A stretch of 64,000 nt of DNA, from the NCBI RefSeq assembly GCF_005503015.1, contig NZ_SCOL01000001.1, forward strand, positions 868,001-932,000. The letters are read 5' to 3'. Shown piece after piece: positions 49,688-58,497 of this stretch (positions are counted from its first letter, which is position 1; each line of letters begins with the position of its first letter). Both the position numbers and the translations under genes were made by a program. The notes beneath the pieces were generated by a model. The model was given only the letters and a program-made list of their open reading frames with translations. It was not told the DNA's origin and made no database searches. The DNA is from Bacillus sp. E(2018). Lineage in GTDB: Bacteria; Bacillota; Bacilli; Bacillales; Fictibacillaceae.

Positions 49688-50329
49688 ATGTTGAAGAAAT
49701 CGATGTTGTGTTCGTTTATTTTTACTCTGGTGATGTCATTCGTCGTCGTTACATCTGATGATAACCAAAAGGCATGGGCATTACCGCCAGGAACACCTAC
49801 TAAATCTGCTGCACAATCTCAGTTGAACGCATTAGTCGTTAAAACTGAAGGTTCAATGACAGGTTATTCACGCGATCTATTTCCACACTGGTCGAGTCAA
49901 GGTGGAGGGTGTGATACACGTCAAGTTGTTCTTAAACGTGACGCTGACTCGTTTAGTGGAGATTGTCCAGTAACATCCGGTAGCTGGTACAGCTATTATG
50001 ATGGCATCACGATCACAAATCCATCTGACCTTGATATTGATCATGTCGTACCACTCGCTGAAGCATGGCGCTCAGGTGCCAGCAGTTGGACGACAGACAA
50101 ACGTGAGGATTTCGCCAACGATCTTACAGGACCACAACTGATTGCCGTAACAGCAAGTTCAAATCGTTCAAAAGGGGACCAAGATCCATCAACATGGAAA
50201 CCTACTCGAACTGCCGCTGGATGTGGTTATGCAAAATGGTGGATTCAAACAAAGTACAACTGGGGCTTAAATCTTCAATCAGCGGAAAAAACACAACTTC
50301 AAAGCATGCTTAACACTTGCACGTATTAA
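49688..50329 (+). CDS. Secreted HNH nuclease (DUF1524/GmrSD type)
   Basis: A 213-residue exported nuclease. A signal peptide (MLKKSMLCSFIFTLVMSFVVV) is followed by a mature domain with DLDIDHVVPLAEAWRSGA near 114-131, the His-Me finger with catalytic His119, then NDLTGPQLIAV and SNRSKGDQDPSTWKP, which complete the DUF1524 fold. Four Cys may form disulfides. It probably degrades extracellular DNA for nutrients. GGAGG lies 8 bases before ATG 49688. Confidence 0.9.
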   Translation: MLKKSMLCSFIFTLVMSFVVVTSDDNQKAWALPPGTPTKSAAQSQLNALVVKTEGSMTGYSRDLFPHWSSQGGGCDTRQVVLKRDADSFSGDCPVTSGSWYSYYDGITITNPSDLDIDHVVPLAEAWRSGASSWTTDKREDFANDLTGPQLIAVTASSNRSKGDQDPSTWKPTRTAAGCGYAKWWIQTKYNWGLNLQSAEKTQLQSMLNTCTY

Positions 50330-50384
50330 TAGATATAAAGTATAAACAATGTATGAACTTGTTTAAAAGAAAGGAGCTGCTCCA

Positions 50385-50630
50385 ATGGAAGAGAAATCAA
50401 CAGTCTTTACGGCAACTCATGGCGTAATGACTACTGAGGTCGGCGTAATCAGCGGGGAGCTCGAGCTTAAAACAAGCTGTACCGACGAAGGTATTTTGAA
50501 ACTTGCCATCACATATGCGGGAGCTGCAGAGTGGTATACGCTTCCGGGTGAAGAATATCGATTACACGATCCACGCGATCACGAAGTAATTCACCACATG
50601 TTGGCTAAAGTATTAGAACGCTCTTCATAA
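50385..50630 (+). CDS. Small conserved-looking protein of unknown function
   Basis: An 81-residue acidic protein: VFTATHGVMTTEVGVISGEL, then TYAGAAEWYTLPGEEYRLHD and a C-terminal helix HEVIHHMLAKVLERS. It has no signal or membrane segment and I do not recognise the family. AAAGGAG precedes the ATG and a very strong terminator follows, so it is likely a real gene. Confidence 0.7.
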   Translation: MEEKSTVFTATHGVMTTEVGVISGELELKTSCTDEGILKLAITYAGAAEWYTLPGEEYRLHDPRDHEVIHHMLAKVLERSS

Positions 50631-50647
50631 AGTTAATAAATAGCAGT

Positions 50648-50678
50648 GAACCGTCTGAAAGCAGGCGGTTCTTTTTTA
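50648..50678 (+). terminator. Strong Rho-independent terminator
   Basis: GAACCGTCTG pairs with CAGGCGGTTC around AAAG, then TTTTTT. Confidence 0.9.
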
Positions 50679-50772
50679 TTATGAGCATGAATGGTATATT
50701 AATAATTTGATAGTTATGAAATGTTATATACATAAATGAGAGATGATGAAGTTTTATAGAAGGAGATTAGTA

Positions 50773-51741
50773 ATGATTACAAGGGAAAGTCTAGAAAATC
50801 AACAAATATGGATTTACGTTGTTTCTTTACTATTAGGAGCTTTTATAGGTCTCCGTTTTGAACATTTTGGAACTGGATTACAATGGACGATATCTCCACT
50901 AATCGCTATCCTTCTTTATGGAATGTTTGCACAGATTCCTTTTTTAAAGCTTAGAGAAGCTGTTTCAAACGTTAGATTCATGCTAGCTTTATTATTCGGA
51001 AATTTTATATGTGTACCCATCATTGTATGGATTCTTGTTTCCCTTTTTCCGCAATCCCCACCCATTCTTTTAGGAATTTGCTTAGTTCTTCTAACTCCGT
51101 GTATTGATTATGTAATTGTCTTTACTCAGTTGGGAAAAGGAAACGAAAAATTGATACTTGCGGCAACGCCACTTTTGTTTGTCGTTCAAATGGTCTTGCT
51201 TCCTCTGTATTTGTGGCTATTCATTGGGGAAGAGATGATATCCGTCGTCCAGATTCAGCCATTTTTAGAAGCATTCTTTTTCCTGATTGTAATCCCGTTA
51301 CTGCTAGCAGTTCTTACACAATGGTGGGCAAAAAAACAAACCCAAGGTGAAAAAGCACTGGAACTTACAGCATGGTTACCCGTTCCGTTTATGGCTTTCG
51401 TTTTGATCGTAGTCGTTGCTTCACAGATCGGAAAAGTCTACAGTGATTTTGATATCATCATTAAGGTTGTTCCGGTATACGTCTTATTCTTAATCATCAT
51501 GCCGATCGTGTCTCTCTTGATCGCACGGGTATTCTCATTAGATATAGGTGCAGGGAGAGCATTAATCTTTAGTATGGGAACAAGAAATTCTCTTGTCGTT
51601 CTCCCGTTAGCACTAGCATTACCAGAGTCTTGGCGAACACTAGCTGCAGCAGTAATCGTAACGCAGACGATTGTTGAACTGATCGGCGAATTAATGTATA
51701 TAAAAACAGTACCTAATTGGATTTTACGTGATCTTAAGTAA
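50773..51741 (+). CDS. Bile acid:sodium symporter superfamily, ACR3-like transporter
   Basis: A 322-residue membrane protein with about ten hydrophobic helices. The segment LVLLTPCIDYVIVFTQLGKGN near 118-138 holds the Cys and charged loop typical of ACR3 arsenite exporters; FSMGTRNSLVVLPLALALP near 270 is the second conserved region. It may extrude arsenite, but no arsR or arsC is nearby, so another anion is possible. AGAAGGAG lies seven bases before ATG 50773. A strong terminator follows. Confidence 0.83.
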   Translation: MITRESLENQQIWIYVVSLLLGAFIGLRFEHFGTGLQWTISPLIAILLYGMFAQIPFLKLREAVSNVRFMLALLFGNFICVPIIVWILVSLFPQSPPILLGICLVLLTPCIDYVIVFTQLGKGNEKLILAATPLLFVVQMVLLPLYLWLFIGEEMISVVQIQPFLEAFFFLIVIPLLLAVLTQWWAKKQTQGEKALELTAWLPVPFMAFVLIVVVASQIGKVYSDFDIIIKVVPVYVLFLIIMPIVSLLIARVFSLDIGAGRALIFSMGTRNSLVVLPLALALPESWRTLAAAVIVTQTIVELIGELMYIKTVPNWILRDLK

Positions 51742-51757
51742 AAAAGAATTTCACGAC

Positions 51758-51789
51758 AAAAGGCAGGGAGTGCATCCCTGCCTTTTTCT
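51758..51789 (+). terminator. Strong Rho-independent terminator
   Basis: AAAAGGCAGGGA pairs with TCCCTGCCTTTT around GTGCA, then TTCTC. Confidence 0.9.
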
Positions 51790-51984
51790 CGGTTTCATTC
51801 TGCTAACAATCAGGGGTTAAGGTCTTGCTTTATATGTTTCGCGCGTTGAATGGTAAAAGTGTATGTATCTCTAAATTCTTTTTTTTAGAAAATATGTATG
51901 AACAGGCGGTTGTACAAGCGAACTAAGAACGAACGAATAAGATATGAAAGGTATGTCATGTAAATAGAAAAGGTGATCGTTAAA

Positions 51985-52731
51985 ATGAGTAAAGCCATAA
52001 GTCCTTTTTTCTTTAATTCGTTTCCTAAGAGCGGTACACATCTTATGTTTCAAATATTAACAGGAATTCATTCCATCACATTTGATCAAAATCTGCATTT
52101 GTATGAAGGTGTCTCAGCACAATTGGCTGAACATCAGCGCGAGTTAGAGAAACTAAAAGAAAACGAATTTTTGTCTGGACATATTTATTATTCCACGTCA
52201 TGGGAGAAGCTTCTTCAAGATCTCGATATGAAGCAAATCTTCCTATATCGCGACTTGCGTGATGTTGTTGTTTCCTACAACTACTATATTGAAAAGGTAG
52301 ATGCTCCACTTCATCAATATTACAATAAGAAGCAACTGTCTAAAAAAGAGCGACTGTTATCTATTATAAGAGGAATTCCAGAGTTGGGTCATCAGGACAT
52401 TCATGATTGGTTTTCGGAATTTAAAGGATGGTTATCGGCACCTAACGTGCTTTCTTTAAAGTTTGAAGATCTCATAAGAAGTCAAGACTCTCTAGACCAA
52501 ACGGTTCAGAAAATCGTACAGTTTATTATGGAAGAGGAACTTGGAAACCTTGATCAAACGGTAATCAAACGTGCGAAAGAAAACATTTCGACTCAGGACT
52601 CTGCAACGTTCAGAAAAGGGACAATCGGTAACTGGAAAGAAGAGTTTGACGAAGAGATTTCAGATGCCTTTAAAGAGACAGCTGGAAACTTGCTCATTGA
52701 GTTAGGATATGAAAAGGATTTGCTTTGGTAA
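51985..52731 (+). CDS. Sulfotransferase domain protein
   Basis: A 248-residue PAPS-dependent sulfotransferase. The 5'-phosphosulfate loop is FPKSGTHLM at residues 13-21, and the 3'-phosphate motif is YRDLRDVVVSYNYY near 88-101, with Arg and Ser in place. The C-terminal FRKGTIGNWKEEF block is the third family signature. The acceptor is unknown; cytosolic. Such enzymes are uncommon in bacilli. AAAGGTGA lies eight bases before ATG 51985. Single gene followed by a terminator. Confidence 0.9.
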   Translation: MSKAISPFFFNSFPKSGTHLMFQILTGIHSITFDQNLHLYEGVSAQLAEHQRELEKLKENEFLSGHIYYSTSWEKLLQDLDMKQIFLYRDLRDVVVSYNYYIEKVDAPLHQYYNKKQLSKKERLLSIIRGIPELGHQDIHDWFSEFKGWLSAPNVLSLKFEDLIRSQDSLDQTVQKIVQFIMEEELGNLDQTVIKRAKENISTQDSATFRKGTIGNWKEEFDEEISDAFKETAGNLLIELGYEKDLLW

Positions 52732-52772
52732 ATAGGTGAATTATGTAATAAAACTACTTATTCACCTTGAAA

Positions 52773-52805
52773 AATCGCAACGAAATGTGTTGCGGTTTTT
52801 TTAAT
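52773..52805 (+). terminator. Rho-independent terminator
   Basis: AATCGCAAC pairs with GTTGCGGTT (one wobble), then TTTTTTAATT. Confidence 0.85.
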
Positions 52806-52929
52806 TAAATTAAGTGAGATTAATTTTAAAACTGAGAAAACAGTTTTTAATACAAAGTTTTTTATTCCATCATTTTTGAAAGTGGTACAATAGTACAAAA
52901 GTAGGTAAAATCAAAAAGGAGTGGACACT

Positions 52930-53748
52930 ATGGGTTTAGTCTTGGAAAAGGATTATATTGAATACTTTACAAATAACAGAGAAGAGTTCCAAGAATCTTT
53001 ATTAAGTGAAGCCCGAAATGTTCGTGGGAAGATTGAAGAAATTTTGTTAGTAGGTAATATTGATTTATTGTCTAATGCTCACAAACTAGTGATGTATACC
53101 ATCCAAGGAAAAGACCGTGAATTAGAAGAATTTGCAAAATTCGAAGGGGTATCGTGGGCATCACATAGCCTAACGCTTGCATTTAAACTTGAATGGGTTC
53201 AAGCCATTCGAAGAACGGTTTGGAAATACTTGCAGGAATACAATAAATTGAACCAAATTGCCATAGAGGCTGAGGTTTTTTTTAATACCGAAAGACAAAT
53301 AAATGACCGTATTGATAAATTTTTGAATGAACTATTTCTGAGTTATTCAGCGTATAAAGATAAGCTGATCGAGTCTCAGAAAACACTGGTTGAAAACCTT
53401 TCTGTTCCAATTATTCCAATCACATCAAAAGTTTGTGTTCTCCCGTTAATTGGAAGCATCGATACATACCGAACAGACACGATTGAAGAGAAAGTTCTTT
53501 TGGAAATCAGCAGACTACGGATTGCAAAACTTGTTATTGATTTATCTGGAATCGCCCAAATGGAGACGGAAGCGATCGAGCGCATTATAAAAGTAATGGA
53601 GGGTGCGAACATGATGGGGTGTGAGTGCGTCATTACGGGTCTTCGCCCAGAAATTGTACGCAAAATAACAAATAACGGATTATCTTTTGAAAGCAAGGCT
53701 CAAACGAAAGCCACTCTTCAGCAGGCTTTAGAAGATTATTTAAGATAG
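52930..53748 (+). CDS. RsbR-type STAS domain protein
   Basis: A 272-residue protein of the stressosome family. The N-terminal ~150 residues are helical (non-haem globin-like in relatives; SLTLAFKLEWVQAIRRTVWK is the segment shared with RsbR paralogues). The C-terminal STAS domain has VPIIPITSKVCVLPLIGSID, LVIDLSGIAQMETEAIERI and CVITGLRPEIVRKI. The usual phospho-Thr of DTxxA is replaced by MET at that site, so it may be a non-phosphorylated paralogue. AAGGAG precedes ATG 52930. Confidence 0.86.
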   Translation: MGLVLEKDYIEYFTNNREEFQESLLSEARNVRGKIEEILLVGNIDLLSNAHKLVMYTIQGKDRELEEFAKFEGVSWASHSLTLAFKLEWVQAIRRTVWKYLQEYNKLNQIAIEAEVFFNTERQINDRIDKFLNELFLSYSAYKDKLIESQKTLVENLSVPIIPITSKVCVLPLIGSIDTYRTDTIEEKVLLEISRLRIAKLVIDLSGIAQMETEAIERIIKVMEGANMMGCECVITGLRPEIVRKITNNGLSFESKAQTKATLQQALEDYLR

Positions 53749-53769
53749 GTAATATGTTTTCATAGTCGT

Positions 53770-53812
53770 AAAAAAGGATGTACACCACTAGATAAGTGTA
53801 CATCCTTTTTAA
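53770..53812. terminator. Strong bidirectional terminator
   Basis: AAAAAGGATGTACAC pairs perfectly with GTGTACATCCTTTTT around CACTAGATAA, between convergent genes. Confidence 0.9.
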
Positions 53813-53820
53813 TAGCGGAT

Positions 53821-54264
53821 CTATTTTGATTGCGGAACTAATTCTTTTCTAAAATGTATATCGGAAGCATCTGGAGTCGGTAATCCTTCCCAGCGAAACA
53901 GTTCCTGATAGTCATGACGTTCATAGAATCCTGGTGCTTGAAAGGTGAAGGAAGTCGTGAAGGCGTGTGTGCAACCTCTTTCTATTGCTTCTTGTTCAAA
54001 GTCATGAAGTAATTTCGTACCAAGCCCATCCTTACGAACATCTTCCCGAACCCATGTCATTGCAATCCCAGCAGCTACTCCCCAAGTCCAGCCACTCATA
54101 CCTGCTGCAAGTTCACCATGAATATCCAAAATTTGTACCGTTAGTTCTCGAGCGGCAGGAGTGCCAATCGTTGAAGCAGCGTTCACTTTATCTAATTCAT
54201 CAGAAAGCCGCTGATCTAACTCAGCATTTTCTTCTCCAACCAGTACCTTGTAATGATCTTTCAT
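53821..54264 (-). CDS. GNAT family N-acetyltransferase
   Basis: A 147-residue acetyltransferase of the histone acetyltransferase HPA2-like branch. The acetyl-CoA loop is WVREDVRKDGLGTKLLHDFE near 71-90, and the C-terminal FQAPGFYERHDYQELFRW block completes the fold. Substrate unknown. GAGGAG is 12 bases before ATG 54264, and a TTG touches it at 54276, so the start is not certain. Confidence 0.86.
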   Translation of the reverse strand: MKDHYKVLVGEENAELDQRLSDELDKVNAASTIGTPAARELTVQILDIHGELAAGMSGWTWGVAAGIAMTWVREDVRKDGLGTKLLHDFEQEAIERGCTHAFTTSFTFQAPGFYERHDYQELFRWEGLPTPDASDIHFRKELVPQSK

Positions 54265-54483
54265 TTGATTACTCAACTCCTCAAGTAGTTAGTTAAAATG
54301 AACGTATATGTATGTAAACAGTATATCAAATGGTTAAATCAATTGGTTGACCTGATTTCTGAATGCTTGCTCATTATGAGTAAATTGAATGATTAGCGTT
54401 GGCCACTCGTGAAAAACAATTAACGTGTAAGAAATATAAAAACACGTACCGTGAATACACATATCAACTCCAAAACAAAGCAA

Positions 54484-54512
54484 AACCCCCGATCACAATG
54501 GTCGGGGGTCCC
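54484..54512 (-). terminator. Rho-independent terminator
   Basis: On the minus strand ACCCCCGA pairs with TCGGGGGT around CCATTGTGA, then TTTGCTTTG. It follows the putative coat-protein gene. Confidence 0.8.
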
Positions 54513-54540
54513 ATTCAGAAAGAGTAATTATCCTTTGAAA

Positions 54541-54804
54541 TTACTTCTTTTTGCTTTTTTTCTTAGATTTTTTGTGTTTTTTATTGCAATCACATTTAGT
54601 TGGAGCACCAGGATCGATTACTTCTTTAATTACTTTCTCCTCATACACGTCACGGCGAACATACTTAATGTGTTCACGTTTTACGCGAATAATTGGATGA
54701 ACGAAAGTAACCTCTTTTTCTTTGTATGAATCCTCAATAATATAAACAGGATCACAACAAATTACTTTTTTCTTCTTTTTCTTACAATGCTTGTCTTTAC
54801 CCAA
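54541..54804 (-). CDS. Putative spore-coat protein, CotD-like
   Basis: An 87-residue, very Lys-rich protein. VICCDPVYIIEDSYKEKEV opens it, VTFVHPIIRVKREHIKYVRR forms the centre and DPGAPTKCDCNKKHKK the end. The HPxxxxV core with flanking Cys and a basic tail resembles CotD-type coat proteins; the similarity is by eye and modest. TTG start with TAGGAGGTG upstream. Likely expressed in the mother cell during sporulation if the call is right. Confidence 0.6.
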   Translation of the reverse strand: MGKDKHCKKKKKKVICCDPVYIIEDSYKEKEVTFVHPIIRVKREHIKYVRRDVYEEKVIKEVIDPGAPTKCDCNKKHKKSKKKSKKK

Positions 54805-54905
54805 GATAGCACCTCCTACATTTCATACTTTAGTAGATGCAGTTAAAGGGTAAAATGATCTAGACAAGTCACTATTTTTATAAATTATAAGGAAAAGTCC
54901 TAAGT

Positions 54906-55112
54906 TTAAACATCCCAAAAATCACTTAATTTTGCGGTATCTTCTTTCTTTTTTACGATACTTAATACAATTCTCATTGTTGTTCCATCTGGTTTGTAGG
55001 AAGGATCATCTAAAAGTTTCTGTACTTGGTAGGAAGGAAACTTACTGGCTTCTTGCAGCCATTGTAAATCTAAATTGTGTTTTTGAATCCACGTATTTAA
55101 TTTTGTGTTCAT
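54906..55112 (-). CDS. Small cytoplasmic protein, possible HTH
   Basis: A 68-residue protein, MNTKLNTWIQKHNLDLQWLQ, then EASKFPSYQVQKLLDDPSYK and a C-terminal SIVKKKEDTAKLSDFWDV. The WLQEASKFPSYQVQKLL pattern could form a short helix-turn-helix of XRE type with MRIVLSIVKK after it. I do not recognise a named family. GGGAGAG precedes ATG 55112; longer frames lack a ribosome site. Confidence 0.65.
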   Translation of the reverse strand: MNTKLNTWIQKHNLDLQWLQEASKFPSYQVQKLLDDPSYKPDGTTMRIVLSIVKKKEDTAKLSDFWDV

Positions 55113-55288
55113 TATTTTCTCTCCCATAGAATCTTTCTGTTTATAATATACCATTCCTTTAATTAAACTTCTACATATTTTGTACACAAGTTAAACAATC
55201 GTTATTTAACACTGTTTAAGGAGGTTTTAAGCTTATTTTAGTTGAATGTCTAATTAGGTATTTTACCGTGTATGGAGGACAAATAAAG

Positions 55289-55828
55289 ATGAAGAATATT
55301 TATATTAAACTTCTAGACACCAGTGATCTGCAAGCATTATTTGATATTGAAACGAAAAACAAGGCGTTTTTTCAGCAATATGCACCTGAAAGAGACTCTG
55401 ATTTTTATTCTTTAGATGGTCAAGCAAGAAGATTGCAAGAGATAGACGAGCGAAAAGAAAAAGGGTTAGGATACTCTTTTGGTATTTACCTTCTTGGTAC
55501 ACATGAATTAATCGGACAGATTGGTCTATTTAAGATCGAGAGAGGACCTGCACAGAAAGGGATGGTTGGTTATTCTCTCGATCAAGTCCATAACGGCAAA
55601 GGGTTTATGACTGAAGCTCTGCCACTTATTTTAGATTTTGCGTTCAATGAACTTAAACTTCATCGAATTGAAGCAGAAGTAATGCCTCGAAATTTCGCAT
55701 CTATTAAATTATTAATTAAAGCTGGATTTCATAAAGAAGGAATATCAAAGAAAAATGTGAAGATCAATGGTAGGTGGGAAGATCACCAAGTTCTTGCCAT
55801 TCTTAATGAAGAGGATATAAATAGTTAA
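55289..55828 (+). CDS. GNAT acetyltransferase, RimJ/RimL type
   Basis: A 179-residue acetyltransferase close in design to the one at 16321. The acetyl-CoA loop is SLDQVHNGKGFMTEAL near 96-111, with HRIEAEVMPRNFASIKLLIK and GFHKEGISKKNV after it, the usual RimJ/RimL ending. Substrate unknown. GGAGG lies ten bases before ATG 55289. A hairpin follows between this and the convergent MscS gene. Confidence 0.88.
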   Translation: MKNIYIKLLDTSDLQALFDIETKNKAFFQQYAPERDSDFYSLDGQARRLQEIDERKEKGLGYSFGIYLLGTHELIGQIGLFKIERGPAQKGMVGYSLDQVHNGKGFMTEALPLILDFAFNELKLHRIEAEVMPRNFASIKLLIKAGFHKEGISKKNVKINGRWEDHQVLAILNEEDINS

Positions 55829-55840
55829 AATGTAAGAAGA

Positions 55841-55872
55841 GCAGGCTGTAATCGTCCTTCGTTATAGCCTGC
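55841..55872. terminator. Hairpin between convergent genes
   Basis: GCAGGCTGTAA pairs with TTATAGCCTGC (partly wobble) across ten bases. The minus-strand side ends TCTTCTT, so it best serves the MscS gene. Confidence 0.6.
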
Positions 55873-55882
55873 ACCATACTTC

Positions 55883-56731
55883 TTAATGAGATGCTTGAGA
55901 ATCGTTACGTTTATTCATTTCAATTTCACCGTTTTCGGCCATCATTAACTTGTTTACATAAGCAGCGTGCGCTAGTTCATATCTTATGCGTTTACTTGCA
56001 TCCACAAAATGAGCTTCTTTTACGATCCCTGAGAGAGAATACCGGTGTCCTTTATAATCGACGTTTAATTCGGTAATTTGATTAAATTTAAAGCTCTCAA
56101 CAGGCTTACCATCCAGATCTGTTAAGAGATACTCACTATATTTTTCGTTGCAGATTCTCGCCACTTCCTCCATAACTGTAAACGCTTCATCGGGGTTTTG
56201 TCTGTAGTTGAGGATGAGGCTTTCATTCACTCTCCGCATCCCGCGGTTTCCGTTTTGAAGCTCGTTAATACTTCCATAAGAGACAGTGTATAGATAACCG
56301 TCGTATTGACGAATCTTCAGGTGACGCACACTTATTTCCTCAATTTTACCCTGTTTGTTACCGTTGATGATCACATAATCACCAAGGTTGATCTGTCTTT
56401 CAAACAAGTAGGCTAGTCCCATGATATAGTCTCGAATAATATGCTGGAAGATCAATGCGAGTGCACCGGCTACTACAACTGAGCCTGTAACTAGCCTCGT
56501 TAGATTGAAGAAATGGCTTAATACGTAAATGAAGAAGAACACCAATCCAAGAACCTTGAGAACTTGATCGGTAAAGTGCATCAACGTTTCTTCACGGTTT
56601 TCATCTAGAAAACTTGTTTTATCAAAGAAAAGCTGAACGGATTTTCTAATAAAATAAGCGGAGATTATGATTAGTAAAGCTACGATTAAAATTTTTACAG
56701 GTAATTTGTTAAACAATTCTAAGTTAAACAT
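55883..56731 (-). CDS. Small-conductance mechanosensitive channel (MscS family)
   Basis: A 282-residue membrane protein with three N-terminal helices. The pore-helix segment VTGSVVVAGALALIFQHIIRDYIMGLAYLF (conserved Gly/Ala spacing) is split here as VVVAGALALIF and HIIRDYIMGL. It is followed by the beta-domain signature GDYVIINGNKQGKIEEISVR and the C-terminal alpha/beta cytoplasmic vestibule. It opens under hypo-osmotic shock. GTGGGAG lies eight bases before ATG 56731; the longer frame from 56800 lacks a ribosome site. Confidence 0.9.
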   Translation of the reverse strand: MFNLELFNKLPVKILIVALLIIISAYFIRKSVQLFFDKTSFLDENREETLMHFTDQVLKVLGLVFFFIYVLSHFFNLTRLVTGSVVVAGALALIFQHIIRDYIMGLAYLFERQINLGDYVIINGNKQGKIEEISVRHLKIRQYDGYLYTVSYGSINELQNGNRGMRRVNESLILNYRQNPDEAFTVMEEVARICNEKYSEYLLTDLDGKPVESFKFNQITELNVDYKGHRYSLSGIVKEAHFVDASKRIRYELAHAAYVNKLMMAENGEIEMNKRNDSQASH

Positions 56732-56906
56732 TCTTTCAACTCCCACTCTTACTATACCAATAGAATGCGGAAAATAAGCAAAATTATTTTCTGATTCCAA
56801 TGGATTTTAAAAGATAATGGGAGAAAGGTCAATAATCAATATCATTCTGAACGAAATGGTGTATTAGTAGTTCGCGTAAATAAGAAAAAATAAAAAAGTG
56901 TATATT

Positions 56907-56935
56907 AAAAGACTTCAGACGAAGAAGCCTTTTTT
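56907..56935 (-). terminator. Rho-independent terminator
   Basis: On the minus strand AAAGGCTTC pairs with GAAGTCTTT (one wobble) around TTCGTCT, then TAATA. It follows the AbrB-like gene. Confidence 0.6.
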
Positions 56936-56961
56936 AACTAATTCATATTAAGATTTCATAT

Positions 56962-57246
56962 TTAAGCCGGGGTTAAAATAAACTGTTCGGTTTCTTGGAT
57001 TGCAATTAGTTGGTATGTATGACTTTTTAATTGTTGTCTGATCTCAATAGGTATCGTGAGTCTTCCTTTTACACCTATAATCGGAGTAAACCGTCTTTCA
57101 TTCATCTTATCAATGATAATTACTCCATCTTTAACATCTACACCTACTTTTTCTCCAATCTGAAACTGAAACTCTTCTCGCCAAACAACTGGGATGTGAA
57201 AATATCCTTTCTTGTTGTCATAAAATTTATTTAATACAACTGACAT
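56962..57246 (-). CDS. AbrB/SpoVT-type DNA-binding protein with two half-domains
   Basis: A 94-residue protein made of two swapped-hairpin repeats. The first (KGYFHIPVVWREEFQFQIGE, later GVIIIDK) is degenerate and the second (GVKGRLTIPIEIRQQLK, later EQFILTPA) is canonical. A single chain could thus mimic the dimeric AbrB fold. It should be a transition-state-type regulator or an antitoxin-like binder; no toxin gene is adjacent. GGGGTG precedes the ATG. Confidence 0.78.
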   Translation of the reverse strand: MSVVLNKFYDNKKGYFHIPVVWREEFQFQIGEKVGVDVKDGVIIIDKMNERRFTPIIGVKGRLTIPIEIRQQLKSHTYQLIAIQETEQFILTPA

Positions 57247-57408
57247 TGTGTCACCCCATTAAATGAATTCCAAAATATGTATACTTATGCTGATTTGTTT
57301 ATTTTTATAAATGTTACCATAATATCTCTAGAATGTTCAATATTTTTTGATTTTACAGAAATTAGTTGGAGCGGGAATATTGAGAGAAATAAGGATTGGT
57401 TTGAAACG

Positions 57409-57446
57409 AAAAAAAGTGGATGAATAAGATATCCAACCACTTTACT
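57409..57446 (-). terminator. Rho-independent terminator
   Basis: On the minus strand AAAGTGGTTGGAT pairs with ATTCATCCACTTT around ATCTT (mismatches inside), then TTTTTC. It follows the M23 peptidase gene. Confidence 0.7.
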
Positions 57447-57483
57447 AGTATAGGGTAGTAATAATAAAAATCTCGAAATTAAA

Positions 57484-58368
57484 TTAAATAACTTTAATAG
57501 AATTTACAACATCACCTTGTATCGGTTCATAATTATCATGAAATCGAATACGAATAGATTTCGTGTTGTGGTGGTCGTGTGAATTCATCACTTGAAAATG
57601 AATATGAGGCTCAGATGAATTGCCAGAATTTCCGCATAGTCCTATTAACTGACCTTGTTCAATCATTTGGCGGTCCTCTACAACAATTGAATGTTGCTTA
57701 AAATGAGCAATGAGGCTATACTCATCGTTTGCATGTTGAATGATTACATAGTTACCTTCTGGATTAGAGACATTCGTTGACCCCAGTTCGTTATCCACGA
57801 TAGAGTTTACTACTTTTACGACTCTTCCGTCACATGGAGCTACTACTTTTTTATCAAACGCGTAATAATCATTATTTGATGTTGGAGTGTCTCTATAGGA
57901 TTGTCCATCCTTTACAATTACAAGATCGTAGGCGTAACGCTGCTCTTCGATTTCATAGTGATAATTGATGAATGAATTAGCGCCTCCCCAAAAGACAAAC
58001 CATTCTTCTTGTATGGGCATCATGTATGTATTCTTTGAAAGCTGATTATCTGTTTCAGGATAGCTTTCAAAAGGTGCAAGTAAGAGACTATGAATCATAT
58101 TTTCATGATCAAATACGACACAGATTGCTTTTTCACGTTCGTTATCTAGCCATAAGTATTGTCTTAAATGATCTGTAAGAATTGTCTCCGATTCCAATGA
58201 ATAATTCTGAACACCAGAACTAAAGGAAGATGATAACTCAATAAATGGTTCTAATGAAATAATATCTTTGAAGTTACTTGATGTTTGATCATAAATCGTT
58301 TTAAATTCCCCTTTTAAAAATGTATCTCCAAACGATTTCCCTGTTACCTCTCGTTGTAAATGGTTCAC
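57484..58368 (-). CDS. M23 family metallopeptidase-like protein
   Basis: A 294-residue protein. The N-terminal ~90 residues (KGEFKTIYDQTSSNFKDIIS) resemble a DUF3887-type module. The C-terminal ~160 residues form the M23/LytM fold: INYHYEIEEQRYAYDLVIV, APCDGRVVKVVNSI, YVIIQHANDEYSLIAHFKQ and NSGNSSEPHIHFQV. The first zinc-ligand His of HxxGxD is replaced (QRYAYD), but HIH is kept, so activity may be altered. No signal peptide is visible. GAGAGGAT precedes the GTG start. Confidence 0.83.
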   Translation of the reverse strand: MNHLQREVTGKSFGDTFLKGEFKTIYDQTSSNFKDIISLEPFIELSSSFSSGVQNYSLESETILTDHLRQYLWLDNEREKAICVVFDHENMIHSLLLAPFESYPETDNQLSKNTYMMPIQEEWFVFWGGANSFINYHYEIEEQRYAYDLVIVKDGQSYRDTPTSNNDYYAFDKKVVAPCDGRVVKVVNSIVDNELGSTNVSNPEGNYVIIQHANDEYSLIAHFKQHSIVVEDRQMIEQGQLIGLCGNSGNSSEPHIHFQVMNSHDHHNTKSIRIRFHDNYEPIQGDVVNSIKVI

Positions 58369-58497
58369 ATAATCATCCTCTCGTTAATGAATGGGTTTGT
58401 TAGTCATTTTGCATTTATCTTACCATCTAATACCAATTAATGTTAATTTAAAGAAGAAGACTTTATGAACTTTTACCCGAACAATGGAGGGAGAAAA

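Noticed and set aside
54451..54729. Hydrophobic plus-strand frame opposite the putative coat protein
   Set aside because: It is the complement of Lys codons (Phe-rich) and has no good ribosome site.
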